Assembly: GCF_035083965.1 (NCBI RefSeq)
Contig: NC_089731.1
Location: 10,638,001-10,702,000, forward strand
Source: Branchiostoma lanceolatum
Lineage: Eukaryota; Chordata; Leptocardii; Amphioxiformes; Branchiostomatidae
Reading direction: 5' to 3'
DNA: 64,000 nt
In this document: positions 32,901 to 45,936 of the stretch, one piece after another
How positions within the stretch are numbered: the first letter of the stretch is position 1
How the letters are laid out: each line of letters starts with the position of its first letter
Notes under the pieces: generated by a model
Seen by the model: only the letters and a program-made list of their open reading frames with translations
Database searches by the model: none
Told to the model about the DNA's origin: nothing
Made by a program: the position numbers and the translations under genes

Positions 32901-35900
32901 ACGTGAACGTTGACAGAGTAATAACGTAAGGACGGGTACGTGAGCCCACTGGGCGCCCTAGCTGTCCATCCATGAAAATGGCGAATGATTGCATGAAAGT
33001 GTCTGTATTCATTCAAATTCCCATGTGAAGAAATACCCGTCAAGTGCTTAAACTAAGATGGATACGGGTTCTCTGCACCAAGACCTCATGATGTGACGTG
33101 ATTTGACAACGAAACACATAAAGTTCTCGACTTGACTGTGCTCCAAACAATCTGATATTTTCAAAGTCAAATGAACTCCTAGGGGTATCAATAAAAAGGG
33201 GTTCTACTCATGGATCAAAAGGTCATGGCATTAGCGTCATGTAAGAAAATTCAATTTTTGTGCCTTTTGTGCCCCGAACACCCTTTACTTACGGTGAATC
33301 ACCGTAGACATAAGGGTCAAAAGGTCAATAGTCGGTGGAATGGAGATAGCCGAGGGGCTTGCAAAGTAAGACGGACGCAGTGGGACCTGTAGCGCTCGCC
33401 AGGCCCTGGATAAAACAGCACGAAATGGTGATAACACTAGAGAGATACAGCGCCAAGGCAGGTTCCCAATACTTCATAAGAGATCCAAAGCGGCACTCGG
33501 TGCGCTCGGTGCAAAGCTGGCTCTGAATAACAACGTTCAGCATTATTACTTTTTTTTTGCTTAAAAGTTTGGGGCGTTGAAAAGATAGGGCCGCTGTCAA
33601 TAGTTTCCTTACCTGGCCCAACACTTTTAAAGTTCAAGAATGGCTACATGAAATAGACTCTAACTGAGAATTTAGAATGCAATATCCAACGAAACTAGAC
33701 ATTTAGAAACACATTCAGCTGCAAGTGTTTACCTGAGTTGTAAGAGATCTATGCACATATAGACTGCTTCAACAATTAGAGCATGAATAGACGCTCAATT
33801 ACCTATCTGACCCAATGAAAACAGTGTTCTGACATTTGCCGGTTCTTCAATCAACCAATGAAAGACATGTCAGCACATTTGATGGATGGTGAGTTCAATT
33901 GAAATCGTACACCAGTATTGCTTCCGAATGCTTAGGAAGTAGGCACACCCCGATTATTATGTGACCTAATGTTTCGAGCAAATTAGGCGTAAATAATCCA
34001 TTCCCACTCGTTGTCATAACATACATTAGATGCGTTTTCTTCCTGCGTGGTTAAATTGTTTCTATTATTACCTAAATGGAGTTGTTCTCATAAACAATTT
34101 AAAGTAATATTTCAGTTTTAGTTGCCGTTGTGACATCTGTAATGACTCCACGTCAATTGGCATCCCGAGTTTATCAGTTGCAAGAGATGCATGCTAACAA
34201 CTTTCACCAACTACCGGGTAACTAGACTCCGTAGAGTTATTTGCCTCTGTTGATAGCCTCCTCCCTCCCCCTACCATGTCCGGGAGACAATTTGCAACTT
34301 GTTTCACTCAAGCAGGTACGCTGGTAATGGGCTCGAAGTACATTCCGTGTCAGAACATATCAATCGCGAAGTCTCAGGCGGCAATTGTCAGATAAGATAT
34401 ACGTACCATCTTTGTGATGAATTCTTCAGCAACTCATCCGTGAACGCCCTCATATCAGCATCCCTTTTCATACATATATAGCAGCATTTATTCCGGTTCT
34501 AAATCTCACTGTTATCTAGCTAATGATAAGGATGTAGGTTACTTTCAATAAAGCAAGTGGTTTCTATTTGCGGAGAGAAGAAGATAAGAGACGAAGTAAT
34601 GGAAGTTTTAGATTGTCTAGGCGAGCGTTGAAACATGGCCACGACATGCCGCAATGGATAATGAAAGAAGTGAACCGTGGGCGATTTGTAAAGTGGTGCC
34701 CTGGATTTTTGGCTGCCTTGCACCCGATATCACTCATGACAGGTTTTTATTAGGGCTTTTTGGTTGCAAGGGAGAGGTCAAAAGCAATATAGTCATGTTT
34801 TGGACCAAAGTACTTCCAACATGGAATTCTGCAACTGTATATATAAACGGCTAGTTGTGATTATAGAGGCATTCCAAGCTGTTGGAGATGTACTTGAAAA
34901 TATCGCAACTTTGACACTGGTCAAACATGTTTTGCTTTTATAAGGTTGCTTTCTCAAACTATAGCAAGGAAGCCATAGGATATCAGCGTTGGAAGAACGA
35001 CAGCATATTCTAAACCACTGCAAAGCATTGCGTGGAAAAAATCATCCAGAACCTAGTAACAAAACAACGCCTTGCAATTAAAAAGTAACACTGTCAGATC
35101 TTGGGACTATGGCCTGGATAAATATCGTCCATCAAGCCAGCCTTTGTTACTAGAATGACCCATAAAGTTTATCTCAAACCATTATCAAGTAATAGACGGA
35201 TGACTCCACCCAAATCAACTCTGACAATCTCCGATGTTAACATAAAACTGGCAAGACTCCATTAACAGGCAATAGGGGTGAAAAGGCAGTACCATAAAAG
35301 GTAAACAATCCTGTCAAGACACGGGTGAAATTGAAAACTGTCTAGTTAACCTACCCCATGGCAAGGTTTATAAAGAAGACATGTTCGAAGTCATGAAGGT
35401 GCCAGAAGTTTCAAATTATATGATAACTTCACCCCCACGCAGGTAGACAACCCAATATTACCACCCGGACACACGCTGTGTGGTCATAACTTGGTGGGTA
35501 ATTCTACCATAACAGTTTTGGCATGTACTGACAGACGATGTAAGCCTTCAAGCTGCCAACTACATACGAATTGGGCGCAGTGCAACCGTTTAATTTCTCA
35601 TCGGCAATCCCATTTCATGTTTCTGTTTATGATTTTCAAATCCACGGAGAACACGGCTGCCCAGACTGTTCAGCGTAGCAGAAAGCTGAACTTGTGAGAA
35701 ATACAGATTCTTACCAAGTAGTCTGAGGTTTGATGGTATGCTGGTCACGACTCTTTAAGGAACTCAACTTGAGTGAACGTGATATACGAGCACAAGGCGA
35801 CCATACAGATTCATCCCTGCTTCATTTTCACGTTCCAGTAGAATCATACGCGTGATAATAAATGTCGCATTCAGCACGGATACACGAATGGTTGTCAGGT

Positions 35901-38900
35901 GGAAATATATGTATTCACAACGCTATATATTACTCCTGAATGTCTGAAAAGAACATATCATTCATATCGTACCAACCATATTCGACTCCATACTGTATTT
36001 CTAGACCGCTGTTGTAAACTTTACTTTGTATTCAACACCAGGAACAGAAACGCTTCTTTTCATAAAGTAATCTAAGATATCAACGGCTCCAATGCTTTCA
36101 AATCCCGAAATAATAGCCACTAACAAAGCTTTTCGGATGACAAATTTGCGAATGAGAATGATGGTAACGTTTCAATTCAATCTGCAAATCCTTCTGAATA
36201 GCTGGTAGCGAATGGGTTTGATATCTTTTGCTAGCCTCGCGCAAACAATGGTGGTTATATAAATAAATAAGCACCAATAACAGAAACAGTGGGCATTTTT
36301 TAACACCAGCACACGGTCGAAAACACCTGCAAAAATGTTGACTCAGATTAAATACAGAAATGTCAGCGAGTAAGACAGAAAAGCTAGATATATGGTCATG
36401 GTTCTGTCATGATATACTGAATATACAGAGTTACGCCCTATATAAAGAAATCCCACCAGAAATACTCTGGGAAGGAAAGACAAAGAAAGAAGAACCCTAT
36501 CATGTCATGGCGGTAATACCGTTCTGACAGCTGAACAAAAACAGGTAAACACATAGCGGATGCAGACCGCGGATTGGAATGTCATCAACTCAAGCGAGAA
36601 ACGTTTGCAGCGAAGGATAAAGGACTAGATAAAACCGATGACCTCATTATTCAATCACTTATCTAGGCCAAAAGCTTTTGGAAGTATTAACCTAACAGAA
36701 ATGGCGTCCTGGTTGTGTCATTTTCTTCTGTAGATCTGGACATTTCCTGTAAACCCTTTTATAACACAGATATCTGCGCATACATTACACATCGCTTTGT
36801 GGGCATGCACAACAATACAACTATATCTTGTTACCGTAGAGCATTGAAAAAGATAAACAGGAGTTGTCCCCAGAATTCTTCTGAAGCAATAATCTTCTAC
36901 ATGAGGCAGATTAGGCGTTTAGAAATGCGAGAAATAGAGGAATAAGATTTCTAGACTCTGCCGTACATCACAAGCATCGAGAATAACGTTAACAACAGGA
37001 GTAAATGTGCGACTCAAGGATGTTCAACTCACCAAAGTGAGAGTACAGCGCTGTTAGGCGTACGGAGGATATGGAGACGAGAGAAGAACCGGGCGCGAAG
37101 CTGCTGAGCGTGTTTATCCCAGATCCACACTCATACGGACCTACAACAAACCAGCGATTGCAAGTCCTTCCGTAATAAGATGTCGAACTCAACAGGCTCT
37201 CCGGATCAGCCAATCACCTGTTGCGGCCCGAGGTTTTGGAGAACCCTTTGCACACGACTGCTCCGAGAGATAGAAAGCGTTTTCAGTGCGTTATCGCGAG
37301 GGCGTTAAGTCGTCAAGTCGCCCTGATGCAGATTGCACTGACCCGTTTCTATCGACACGGTGCATGCACGGGGGATCCGACTTACACGAGCCACCGGAGA
37401 TGCCATCACAAATCGCATATAATTAGGGACAGTCATTTTACAGTAAGTGAAGGTCACTTCGAAGTAATTTCAGAGAAATATTGACTATTGAGATTTATTC
37501 ATGTCGTTAATAACCAAGAACAACAACTCGCTCATTGGGCGGCGGTCACGTGATGTAAATGACGCAATGAATTTTTGGAAGAAGGCTATGTCATCCATTT
37601 TGTTCCCGCATCATGCAATTAATCTTAAAGTAAAGATCAGTGCGACTGGCATGTCTTGTTTATATTCACCAGGTGTTACAAAGGAAAAAGATCAAGAAAT
37701 ATGTAAGACATTCCTTCGGGAAAGCTTGACATACATATCAGCCATTGGCTGCATGACTTCTGAAAAGGAAAATATGTATTAAACTTACATATCTTAAGCC
37801 AAAGCGGTTGTATAAAACCTCCTTGCTTAAGCCCATATACATCAACTAGGGGTGTACTCCCGGGCCTCTGTTCAATTTTGATAAGATAGAATTTTGAACC
37901 TTTCATAGCCTAATGGTGATGCATCTAACACTGATCTGCATTGAGTGTAGTTGTACAGAGTTACTATATTAGGAAGCCATTCCCTAAGCCCCGCTATGTA
38001 AAACGCATCACTGAACCTAACGCTGCAAATGGGTGGATGCGGGCGGTAGCACCACTGTTTGTTAGAAAGATCCTGGGTAGGGTCACTGAATAGCATCTGC
38101 TGTCGTCTTTTTTAGGAGGATTTACATGCTGATGGTTGAAACGTGAAACCTTGACGGTACAAAGTGCCCTGAGATGAAGATTAGAATGTGCGCATGGATT
38201 ACTGACGGAGTGTTGTACTTGGATGTTTATATGAATAATGATGATAATCTTTATTGCATATTTATTCCCCAGGGGTATTAATGCATAGGTGACCATACAT
38301 TGTGAAATGAATTTGAGAGAAAAGAAACGTCAACATAATACTAAACACTATACAAATGTATTACAGTACATCTAAGTTCTAGCAGCTTCTTCTCTCTTTT
38401 CAAAACACATGGCGACATATTTACAAACTTCGTCCACTACCTAATTATACATTTGTGCATGGCATCAACTACTTAAAAGTATCCTTCTTATTAGCAAATT
38501 GGAGATGAATTTTAATTTGTGATGGAATGCTCTAGATATCATATTTTACGTAATACGTTATTCACATTTCTCAGAGACTCAATGCTTCAGACAGATTTGA
38601 ATATATCTTTAGTTGCAACACCCCAACGATGCAAAATAGGTAAACATATATATAAAAGACTACTTTGTCATTAGAAAACATACCAAAACTCATGATTAGC
38701 CCCCTCAATTGTAACACTATATCAAAGACTTATGCTAGCCCTTATTGTATTAGTAATTAAGATGTTACGTTTTATTTCATTCCTCTATTTTGTACTGTGT
38801 TTAATAGTACTAGTTGTTGCCAGACATGTCGTGCAATAAAATTCGTCAGATAGTACGATGTTCGCCTGGTCTCTCAACGCGAGATTGTTGTCACAAATGT

Positions 38901-41779
38901 AGCCGAGCCTAGGTATTGCAAGGACATTATATAGGACTTGGGTATTGGGAGCGTCAAAGGAAATTCAGTACTTTTTCATATTCACCAACGCCGCCTCGTG
39001 GAAATACTTCTGGCCGCCTGCTCTGGCTATGATTTAACATTCCACCAAAATTAGCCAATACAAACGGATGAGGCATAATGTGTTATCTTTAGCGTCGCTG
39101 TCACTAGATTGAATGTCATGAATATCTGCATGATTATTACCTTGCAGACATTATCCTTCGCAAAATGCGATAACGTTACAGTCTATCATGCAGACATAAT
39201 GGGCGCAGTTTCCATTTATGTTTTGATTTTGCCACCAAAATATGTCATTCTCAAAAATCCTGCAAAATTGGAAGGTTCTGGTCATTGTGAAGCAAACCAG
39301 TCATTTTATGTCAACAACAGCACGAACTATCTTCTCATTCCTATTTATCTCCCCTATACAACGCTATTTTCTATCGGAGTTTCATCTCAAAGGGATGCAG
39401 AGCCGCGCTGTAATGCTATCCTAAAGGCATAAAATCTACACACTAGTGTCATAAGGTCTTAGTAGCATGTAGCATAGGTCACTGAACAGCTAGTTAAAGA
39501 GAGAGGTCCATTTTACTCTCGGGCAGTAGCGTAACATCATACAGCCCCTCCCACTATGTATCTTACTTTTAACACACTTCTTATAGCCCCTCTACTCAAA
39601 TAGCCTTAGATCACTGTTAAAAGCTTTTGAAAGGAAAGGAATGAACAACAACCGAACAAAAACGCGATCATTAGCGAGCAAATGAAAAATATTTCCCGCC
39701 GCTCCATTGTACTTTTTTTTCAAGAACAGTAAATGATCTTGGAGCAATATAGTAAGAAGGAAAAAATCCACCAAAAAGTATGGTAAAATGAATAAACTGA
39801 AAGCATATTGTTAAAAATGTATCTAGATTAACAATTTCGGACTCCTTGTCTAGCACGGTATTGGACCATTCCAAAATAGATGTGCCGACTTGTGTGATCC
39901 TTTAAACAACTAGTTCAAAAGTTCAATACTGCACCGATCCGATTGAATTGCTTCCGGCGATGTTAACGGTTGCTTGGCCACGTTATAAGATATCTGATTA
40001 ATATTAGCACACATCTAGGAGATATTCTTCATATCGCAACCAGCAACTATATCCCTTAACCTTTACTCCGTATACTGCCAAGCAATTTGAGAGTACGTAA
40101 ATCTTGGTAGATTACCGTTGAAAGCCACCCATAAGACCCAAAGAAAGCTAGAGGCTTTGCCATGTCAGTGAAAATGACTTCACGCTCTATGCTCACAATA
40201 ATGCCGCAATTTCTCCAGTAATCAGTTAGCTGGGGATGACTTACATGGACGTTTCACTAACACAGAAGGAGCTTAGAGATAAAAGATTTATTACAGGATG
40301 TTATTGTTGATAAACTGCTTCAGAGAGAATTTAAACAAAGGGAATATTGGTGTCTATCTTTTCTGCCTGGTGTACGGCGTTATTGACAACACTGAACCAT
40401 GCGTACCCCTGTCTCATTTTAATAGAATACAAGTGAACTAATTAATAAAAATTGATTAAAATACAGCTTAGACTAGCTTAGTGTGCTTTCCATAGAATAG
40501 TCACTTGTTCCACTTGTCACCATTGCTAACTTGCACTGTCTGTATAGTTTCTATACATAGTTTCATGTTGCAATCAGCCCTCGGGCAAGAACTTGCAAAG
40601 AAAACTTATAAATAGAACTAATGATCAATTCAGTTTACCGAAAAAGATTGACGGATCACATCGCTTGTAGTGGTCGCTTTGATATTGCTTTATCTATTAC
40701 CTGGCAACACACAACAAAGGACGGTATGTATGTACCACAAACCTTTTATCCAAGAGTCATGTCAACATTGCCGACCTTTCTTTTACATCCAAGGGCGTAC
40801 ATTTTAGAACGTTTTCCCTTCAGGACAAAACTGTATATCATACGGCAGGATGTCCTCTTTGTCTCTAGCTATAGGACGAGAAGAAGTACGTGTGTGTAAT
40901 GAGCTTGTCAGGTACGAATATCAGCTACATTTCCTCATATTAGTTATTCTATTCTTAAATTTCCTGGATGACTAAAATTCACAGAGGAATTTCCTCATAT
41001 AGATAGGAGTTCGTCAGTTCAGAAAAATAATTACGAAAGGAAGAAACATTCTGATCACGTTTCCTCTAGTCGTAGCAAAAACGGAGCAGCTTAAAATGCC
41101 GTTAAAGGGTGTACAATCTGTCAAATGATGACTAGTAGAATGATAGCTGTTCCATCTTCTTCAGACGTTAACGCGGTGCTATAATTTACGGAGAAGCCTT
41201 CCCGCAGGGGTCTCCCCATAAAGATAACGGCCAGCTCTGCTACCTATTTCATAAGGTAATAAAACTTCAAAGTTGACAGCATCAAACTCAGACATCCATG
41301 GCTCAAACAGGGTAAAGATGCTCCAAAGGCATAGCTGTGTATCCTGATATATCTCAAGATTTGAAACGAAAAAAAAAATCTTCTAAAAAGTATATCCAGT
41401 TTTCTGCAGATTTCCCTGATTTTGATATTATGACATTCTACAAATAGTATGGCAATGGCACGCAGTAGGCACCACATAAAGTTAGAAGGAATTTCGGGCA
41501 ACATTTTTACATTAATTGTGTTTTTCACTTATTGTATCTCAGTAAACAGTGTGTAACCAGCCTATTACCCCGTTAATTGTTCAAACAGTTGCTTCATTTT
41601 CTTCTATCAAGCAATATGCCCTCACAATAATAAAGATGCAAATATGCTTATACTTAAGATTCTTATCATATATGAATGCATGCCTACCTCATAAAAAGGT
41701 AAGGCAGTTATTTTCAATTGAGGTCAGGCATATTGCTTTTTCAATGAGCTAGTATACGTAATAATAAAATGCTACGGCT

Positions 41780-41890
41780 ACGCTATGGCTCGCGTTTTAA
41801 GCCAAGTACACCGGGTCATCCCTACTCTTCTCGATGAGTGTGTTGGGTTCTTTTACGTGCAAATTTACATGAAAATGCCCTGTTGGGCTG
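41780..41890. repeat. Dispersed repeat with gggttcttttacgtgc
   Basis: The string gtgtgttgggttcttttacg resembles a repeat tail I recall from other marine invertebrate genomes. Only one copy occurs in the window, so this is recollection rather than a match seen here. Confidence 0.3.
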
Positions 41891-42205
41891 TGCGTGCTGT
41901 ATCAAAAATTAAACAGTCGACCATAACCTAAACCATAACCATAAGGATGAAACGACCGTTCAGTTTTCCTTGAACATTTGCAAAATATACTTGATGAATA
42001 CCTTTTGTCACGTAGTTGTTATGTATAATTATCATAGTTCTATATGACTCATGTAGCGGTACATCTACCGACAAATATCACTTTCCTCGCTAATGATACC
42101 TGACAGAATACGCGGAATTTCTAATCATTTTAGAGAGCATGCCACAGATACTTAACATCTTTTGTCAGTCTAAATTAACGGAGCTGTAAACAGACTAGAA
42201 TGAGT

Positions 42206-42500
42206 GGCGTCGTGTTGGCGCAACGGTGTTACCCGGCCCAGAACTCAGCGGTCCTGGGTTCGTATCCTCTGGCATGCTCCCGATGCTGTGCTCTTGGAAA
42301 AGGCCGTGTTAAGTGCCTTTCCCAAGAGAGGCCGTGTTTTTCTTGGGAAAGGCACTAACACGGCCTTTCTCACTCCACCCAGGTGTGAAAGTGGGTACCT
42401 GACTTTGGTTGGGGAGGTAAAGGGCGGTGTAAAGAGAGGGTTGGGCTCCGCCTTCCAATACTGTGCCCTAGAAACAGTAGACCCATATTGACCATACGGC
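42206..42500 (+). mobile_element. tRNA-derived SINE-like element
   Basis: The head has an A-box-like tggcgcaacggtg and a B-box-like gggttcgtatcc about 35 bp downstream, as in tRNA-derived SINEs. Behind it lies a body with an inverted duplication (ggccgtgttaagtgcctttc against gaaaggcactaacacggcc). The A-box match is imperfect, and no poly-A tail or target duplication was found. Confidence 0.55.
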
Positions 42501-42759
42501 CTCGAAAAGGCTATGTGACAACCTTACCTTTTTCTAAACATAACAACAGATGAGAATCAGAATTCATTACACTATACGACGCGCCTCTGAAAAGCAATCT
42601 CTGTAAACGCTTAAGGCCACTTTGTCTGATTCTTTACGAGGTAGCAATATGCAGTCTGTATATCACACAAGAAAACCTTCATTTACACAGACCCCTAGGG
42701 CCCTTTTAAATCGCTAATGAGCTGAGAGTAAACGTTTGCATGCTTCAGAGGATTACTTA

Positions 42760-43010
42760 AAGCTCGATGGGTTCTTTTCGAAAAAAAAAGCTGTATTCTG
42801 TCCGTTGCATTGTGAATTCCTTGCTGCTTGTTATATTAGCTGGTTGTAAGATGAATTCCAATACTTCAGGCCCGAAGCTCTGCAGACGAATATACATCGG
42901 CACAATCATGCATAACAGATAACATCGCAAATTCCCATTCCACTTATAATCACGTATTGTTAAATAAACATGTCGACTAAAAATTGGGTGTAAGTGATTT
43001 TTGATCACTG
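42760..43010 (-). pseudogene. Second copy of the RKEPIEL fragment, ends in a stop
   Basis: The minus-strand frame ends MQRTEYSFFFRKEPIEL followed by a stop codon. At the DNA level it resembles 43738-43840 (gctcgatgggttcttttcg shared). A run of nine A/T bases in the shared part suggests decay. The relation to the copy at 43660 is clear; its nature is not. Confidence 0.3.
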
Positions 43011-43659
43011 AAAGGACTGGAAGATCAAATCACACCTCAAAACTTTGATCTGCTATTACTCAACCACTGATACAACCTCTGGACACCCTAGCGTGTAACC
43101 AATTACAGGCTACGCCATTTCCCGTCCAAATTCAGGAGGAGAAACACGAATCACTGAAGGTTACCTGTTGGCGCTCTGGGGTGGCATTTCTTGTCGAAAC
43201 ATTTATTACCATTCAAAATGGCGAGAAGACCTAATGTAGCATTTAAGGCAAGTAGGACATGATTCTAAAGATGGCGAACGCTCCGTCTTTTAAAATAGGC
43301 TATACTCATTTTCAAGATGTCGGGAAAAGATACACAAGTCCTAAGGGTGGGAACTGTCAAAAGGGATAATTCCAAAAATACGTGACCTTCTTCTCACGTC
43401 AGCAAATATAGACAATTACGATTTAGACTCCTGTACATTTAGGTATCTAGTCAAGCTTTGGTTACAACACTATGAGGGAAAATTATACGTTATGAAACGG
43501 AAATTGCACGTTACGGTACGGTGAAACATGGAAATACTTACTGCGTCTTACACCTAAGGGTTGCTATGCCGGTTGATTGATACGCTATTAGTGAGCTTTA
43601 GCCTTATAGAAAGCTGTGCAAAACAGTGTTCTCACTCACTTAGACACCATGGGGTCTCT

Positions 43660-43840
43660 TACCTGTGAGTTCTCCGCAACAGGTGGTCAACAATTTGAAG
43701 ATTCTGCCCCTTGAGGTCAAGACATCCGCGTCCTTTTAGCTCGATGGGTTCTTTTCGCAAAGATATGTTGTATTCGGTCGGTTTTGAATTCCTGAACAGC
43801 GCCATATATACAAAGTACACACGGTGGAAAACAAATTCCA
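43660..43840 (-). pseudogene. Coding-like fragment with RKEPIELKGRG, possible exon
   Basis: On the minus strand an open frame reads NSKPTEYNISLRKEPIELKG and on to HLLRRTH, then meets a strong donor (CAG then GTAAGAG) near 43661. A related stretch at 42760-43010 (minus) shares TEYS..FRKEPIEL and then stops. I cannot name the family or find partner exons. It could be an exon of an unseen gene, a gene relic or a repeat. Confidence 0.25.
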
Positions 43841-43916
43841 AGCGATACGTATCGGGCAGCGACCGACGTACGCGCGTTCGTGTGTGTTTGGGATAGTATG
43901 TGACTGTGTATACACG

Positions 43917-43994
43917 TGTGTGTGTGTTTGTTTGTAACTTTGTGTGTGTGTGTGTGTATGTGTGTGTGTGTGTTTGTGTGCGTGAGTGAGTGAA

Positions 43995-44062
<68 letters not shown>
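43917..44062. repeat. TG and GA microsatellites
   Basis: A (TG)n-rich tract (43917-43984) is followed by an uninterrupted (GA)n tract (about 43997-44062). Long open frames through them are artefacts. Confidence 0.95.
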
Positions 44063-44063
<1 letters not shown>

Positions 44064-45936
44064 AGATTTCAAAACTTCCCTTAAGTTATCGTTGCCGTCA
44101 TTTGTAAACACGCAGTAATATTCGCGCTTAGGATGGGTGTATTTCCATATTTGCAAGAAAGAACATTCGTACATTTGGACAAATAGCAAACATCGCACAA
44201 TCATTCTCCCAACAAAGAACAACATAACTCTTACCTCAAGGGCGCGACTCCAGGCTGCATGATAGTATGTGGTGTTCCACTGTCCATGTATTTGTGGTAT
44301 GTGAAACAACTTTAGGGTGCATCAAATCATTATACACTGTACAAACAGGGATTATTATGGCCGTATTGAGTTCATAACCTTTGACATATCTCCATGCCAA
44401 CGGATGAGAGGCAACGGGATTTACATAGAGTTGTTGTCTTTTTCTTGTACTATAGCTTCCGACGACAGGTTTATCTATGGGGTTGTCTCAAATGCGCAAT
44501 TGAACACATGTACATTGAACCATGGATATTTTTCTACGACTCTCAGCCACAGACTTCTTTGTGTGTAAAGTATGTGTGTGATGTAAAATGCCTTGCGAAT
44601 TGTGCGTAATAGAAGAATAGAAGAATAGAAGAAAACCGGTTAGACCAGTGGCCATCTAGGGCTAGGATAGGGGTTGTCAATATCTGGAACCCTAAGAAGA
44701 CGGTATTGGGGGTTTGAAACATTACGTGAAGTATAAGGTATTAAACAATTGAGTGTCAAATTGAGTGTCAAGGTGATCGCAATCTTGGAGTAAAAACATA
44801 GGAATGGTGGAGTTTGGAATTCCTCAGATACCCACTCTGTGTCCCTTTTTTGACAAAATGGGGTGGCCCATGTGTACTTAACTAAGAAAGCTTAGACATG
44901 TAACGTTACTCGCTGGTAGTCAAAGAGAGCTCTAATTTAAGGCAGCTCGCATAAAGGACGCCAAGGACGATGTCAATCAGGCATATCTCTTATTCATGAG
45001 AGGCTAAGGTTTCTGACTACGGAAGCACTGCATGCCACGAGGGAAAGCTGCGGTATGTTATACCTTAGGTTCAAATAACGAGAGTTAATGCTGCCTACGG
45101 AGGTCAAAGAATTTAGCATGTTTATGTATTTTAATGACGTATACAGTACGCACTTCAACATTAATTGTATTGCTGATATCTCTGTGATTTTTGATAAGTC
45201 GTTTCTCTTGAAAATTATGAATATTTTTAAATCACTGTTGTGTGAATTAGCTGGAATTCAGACTGTTGTCTTGACTGTCCGCTAAATGCTAATAAAGATC
45301 TGTTGACGTTGATTTGACTTTGAGCATAACCTCACGAACAGTTTTCATATTGGACACATTATTCTTTCTCGTACTTACTCTGTCTGGTGTTTATTTTTCA
45401 ATAGTCAAATCATTAAATATCCATAACATATATTGGACATAGATTTTTGCACATGAACACATAAAGACATAATATATACATTTAGTCATGGCCAGATATG
45501 ATTTACAATATAGAACAATATTAATCGATAAGCAGCAGGTGCCATTATATACATAGCAGGTAAGAAACAGCCGTGTGAAACAGACGTTCAACACTGAACA
45601 GAGACGGGGGGCGATACAGGTTACCTGGCACTTTCGACCCGTTACTGCAGTCACGTGTCTCCAACGTCACCTCCCAGAAGTTGCAGTAGACGGGTCATTT
45701 CGTGATCAAGACGGAGTCAGACGAGTCAGACGAAAATTCGGGTAATTCCCAAATATTTCAGTGTTGTTTACGTAAAGTTTAGCCTTTTCATAATGTCATT
45801 ATTACCAAGTGAACACAGATGAACTTTGGTAAGACTAAAACCGTGAAATAGTTTTTTATGACTTCTCGCTTCCTACCACACCAGGACAACATGCGCCTCC
45901 TTACAACCGATCTAGATATTCTTCCATTCCATAAGA

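Larger units (their letters stand above)
28594..45936. other. Long intergenic region without a supported gene
   Basis: I searched both strands for exon chains and found none with consistent phases and recognisable content. The region contains a TIR element (31086-31599), a dispersed ggggcccaa repeat (31700-31960), MITE fragments (32455-32900), a ggttcttttacgtgc repeat (about 41800-41880), a SINE-like element (42206-42500), two related coding-like fragments (42760-43010 and 43660-43840) and microsatellites (43917-44062). A 5'-UTR exon of paralogue 3 may end at 30313. Near 36990-37210 (minus) there is an open frame with a donor-like end, but no partner exon. Confidence 0.45.

Noticed and set aside
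36989-37213. Minus-strand frame starting MADPESLLSSTSYYGR and ending near a GTGAGT donor
   Set aside because: The donor fits, but no downstream exon in phase could be found and the content is not recognisable.
43659-44309. 216-codon minus-strand open frame
   Set aside because: Its middle is the (GA)n/(TG)n microsatellite. Only its last part (RKEPIEL region) is kept as a possible fragment.
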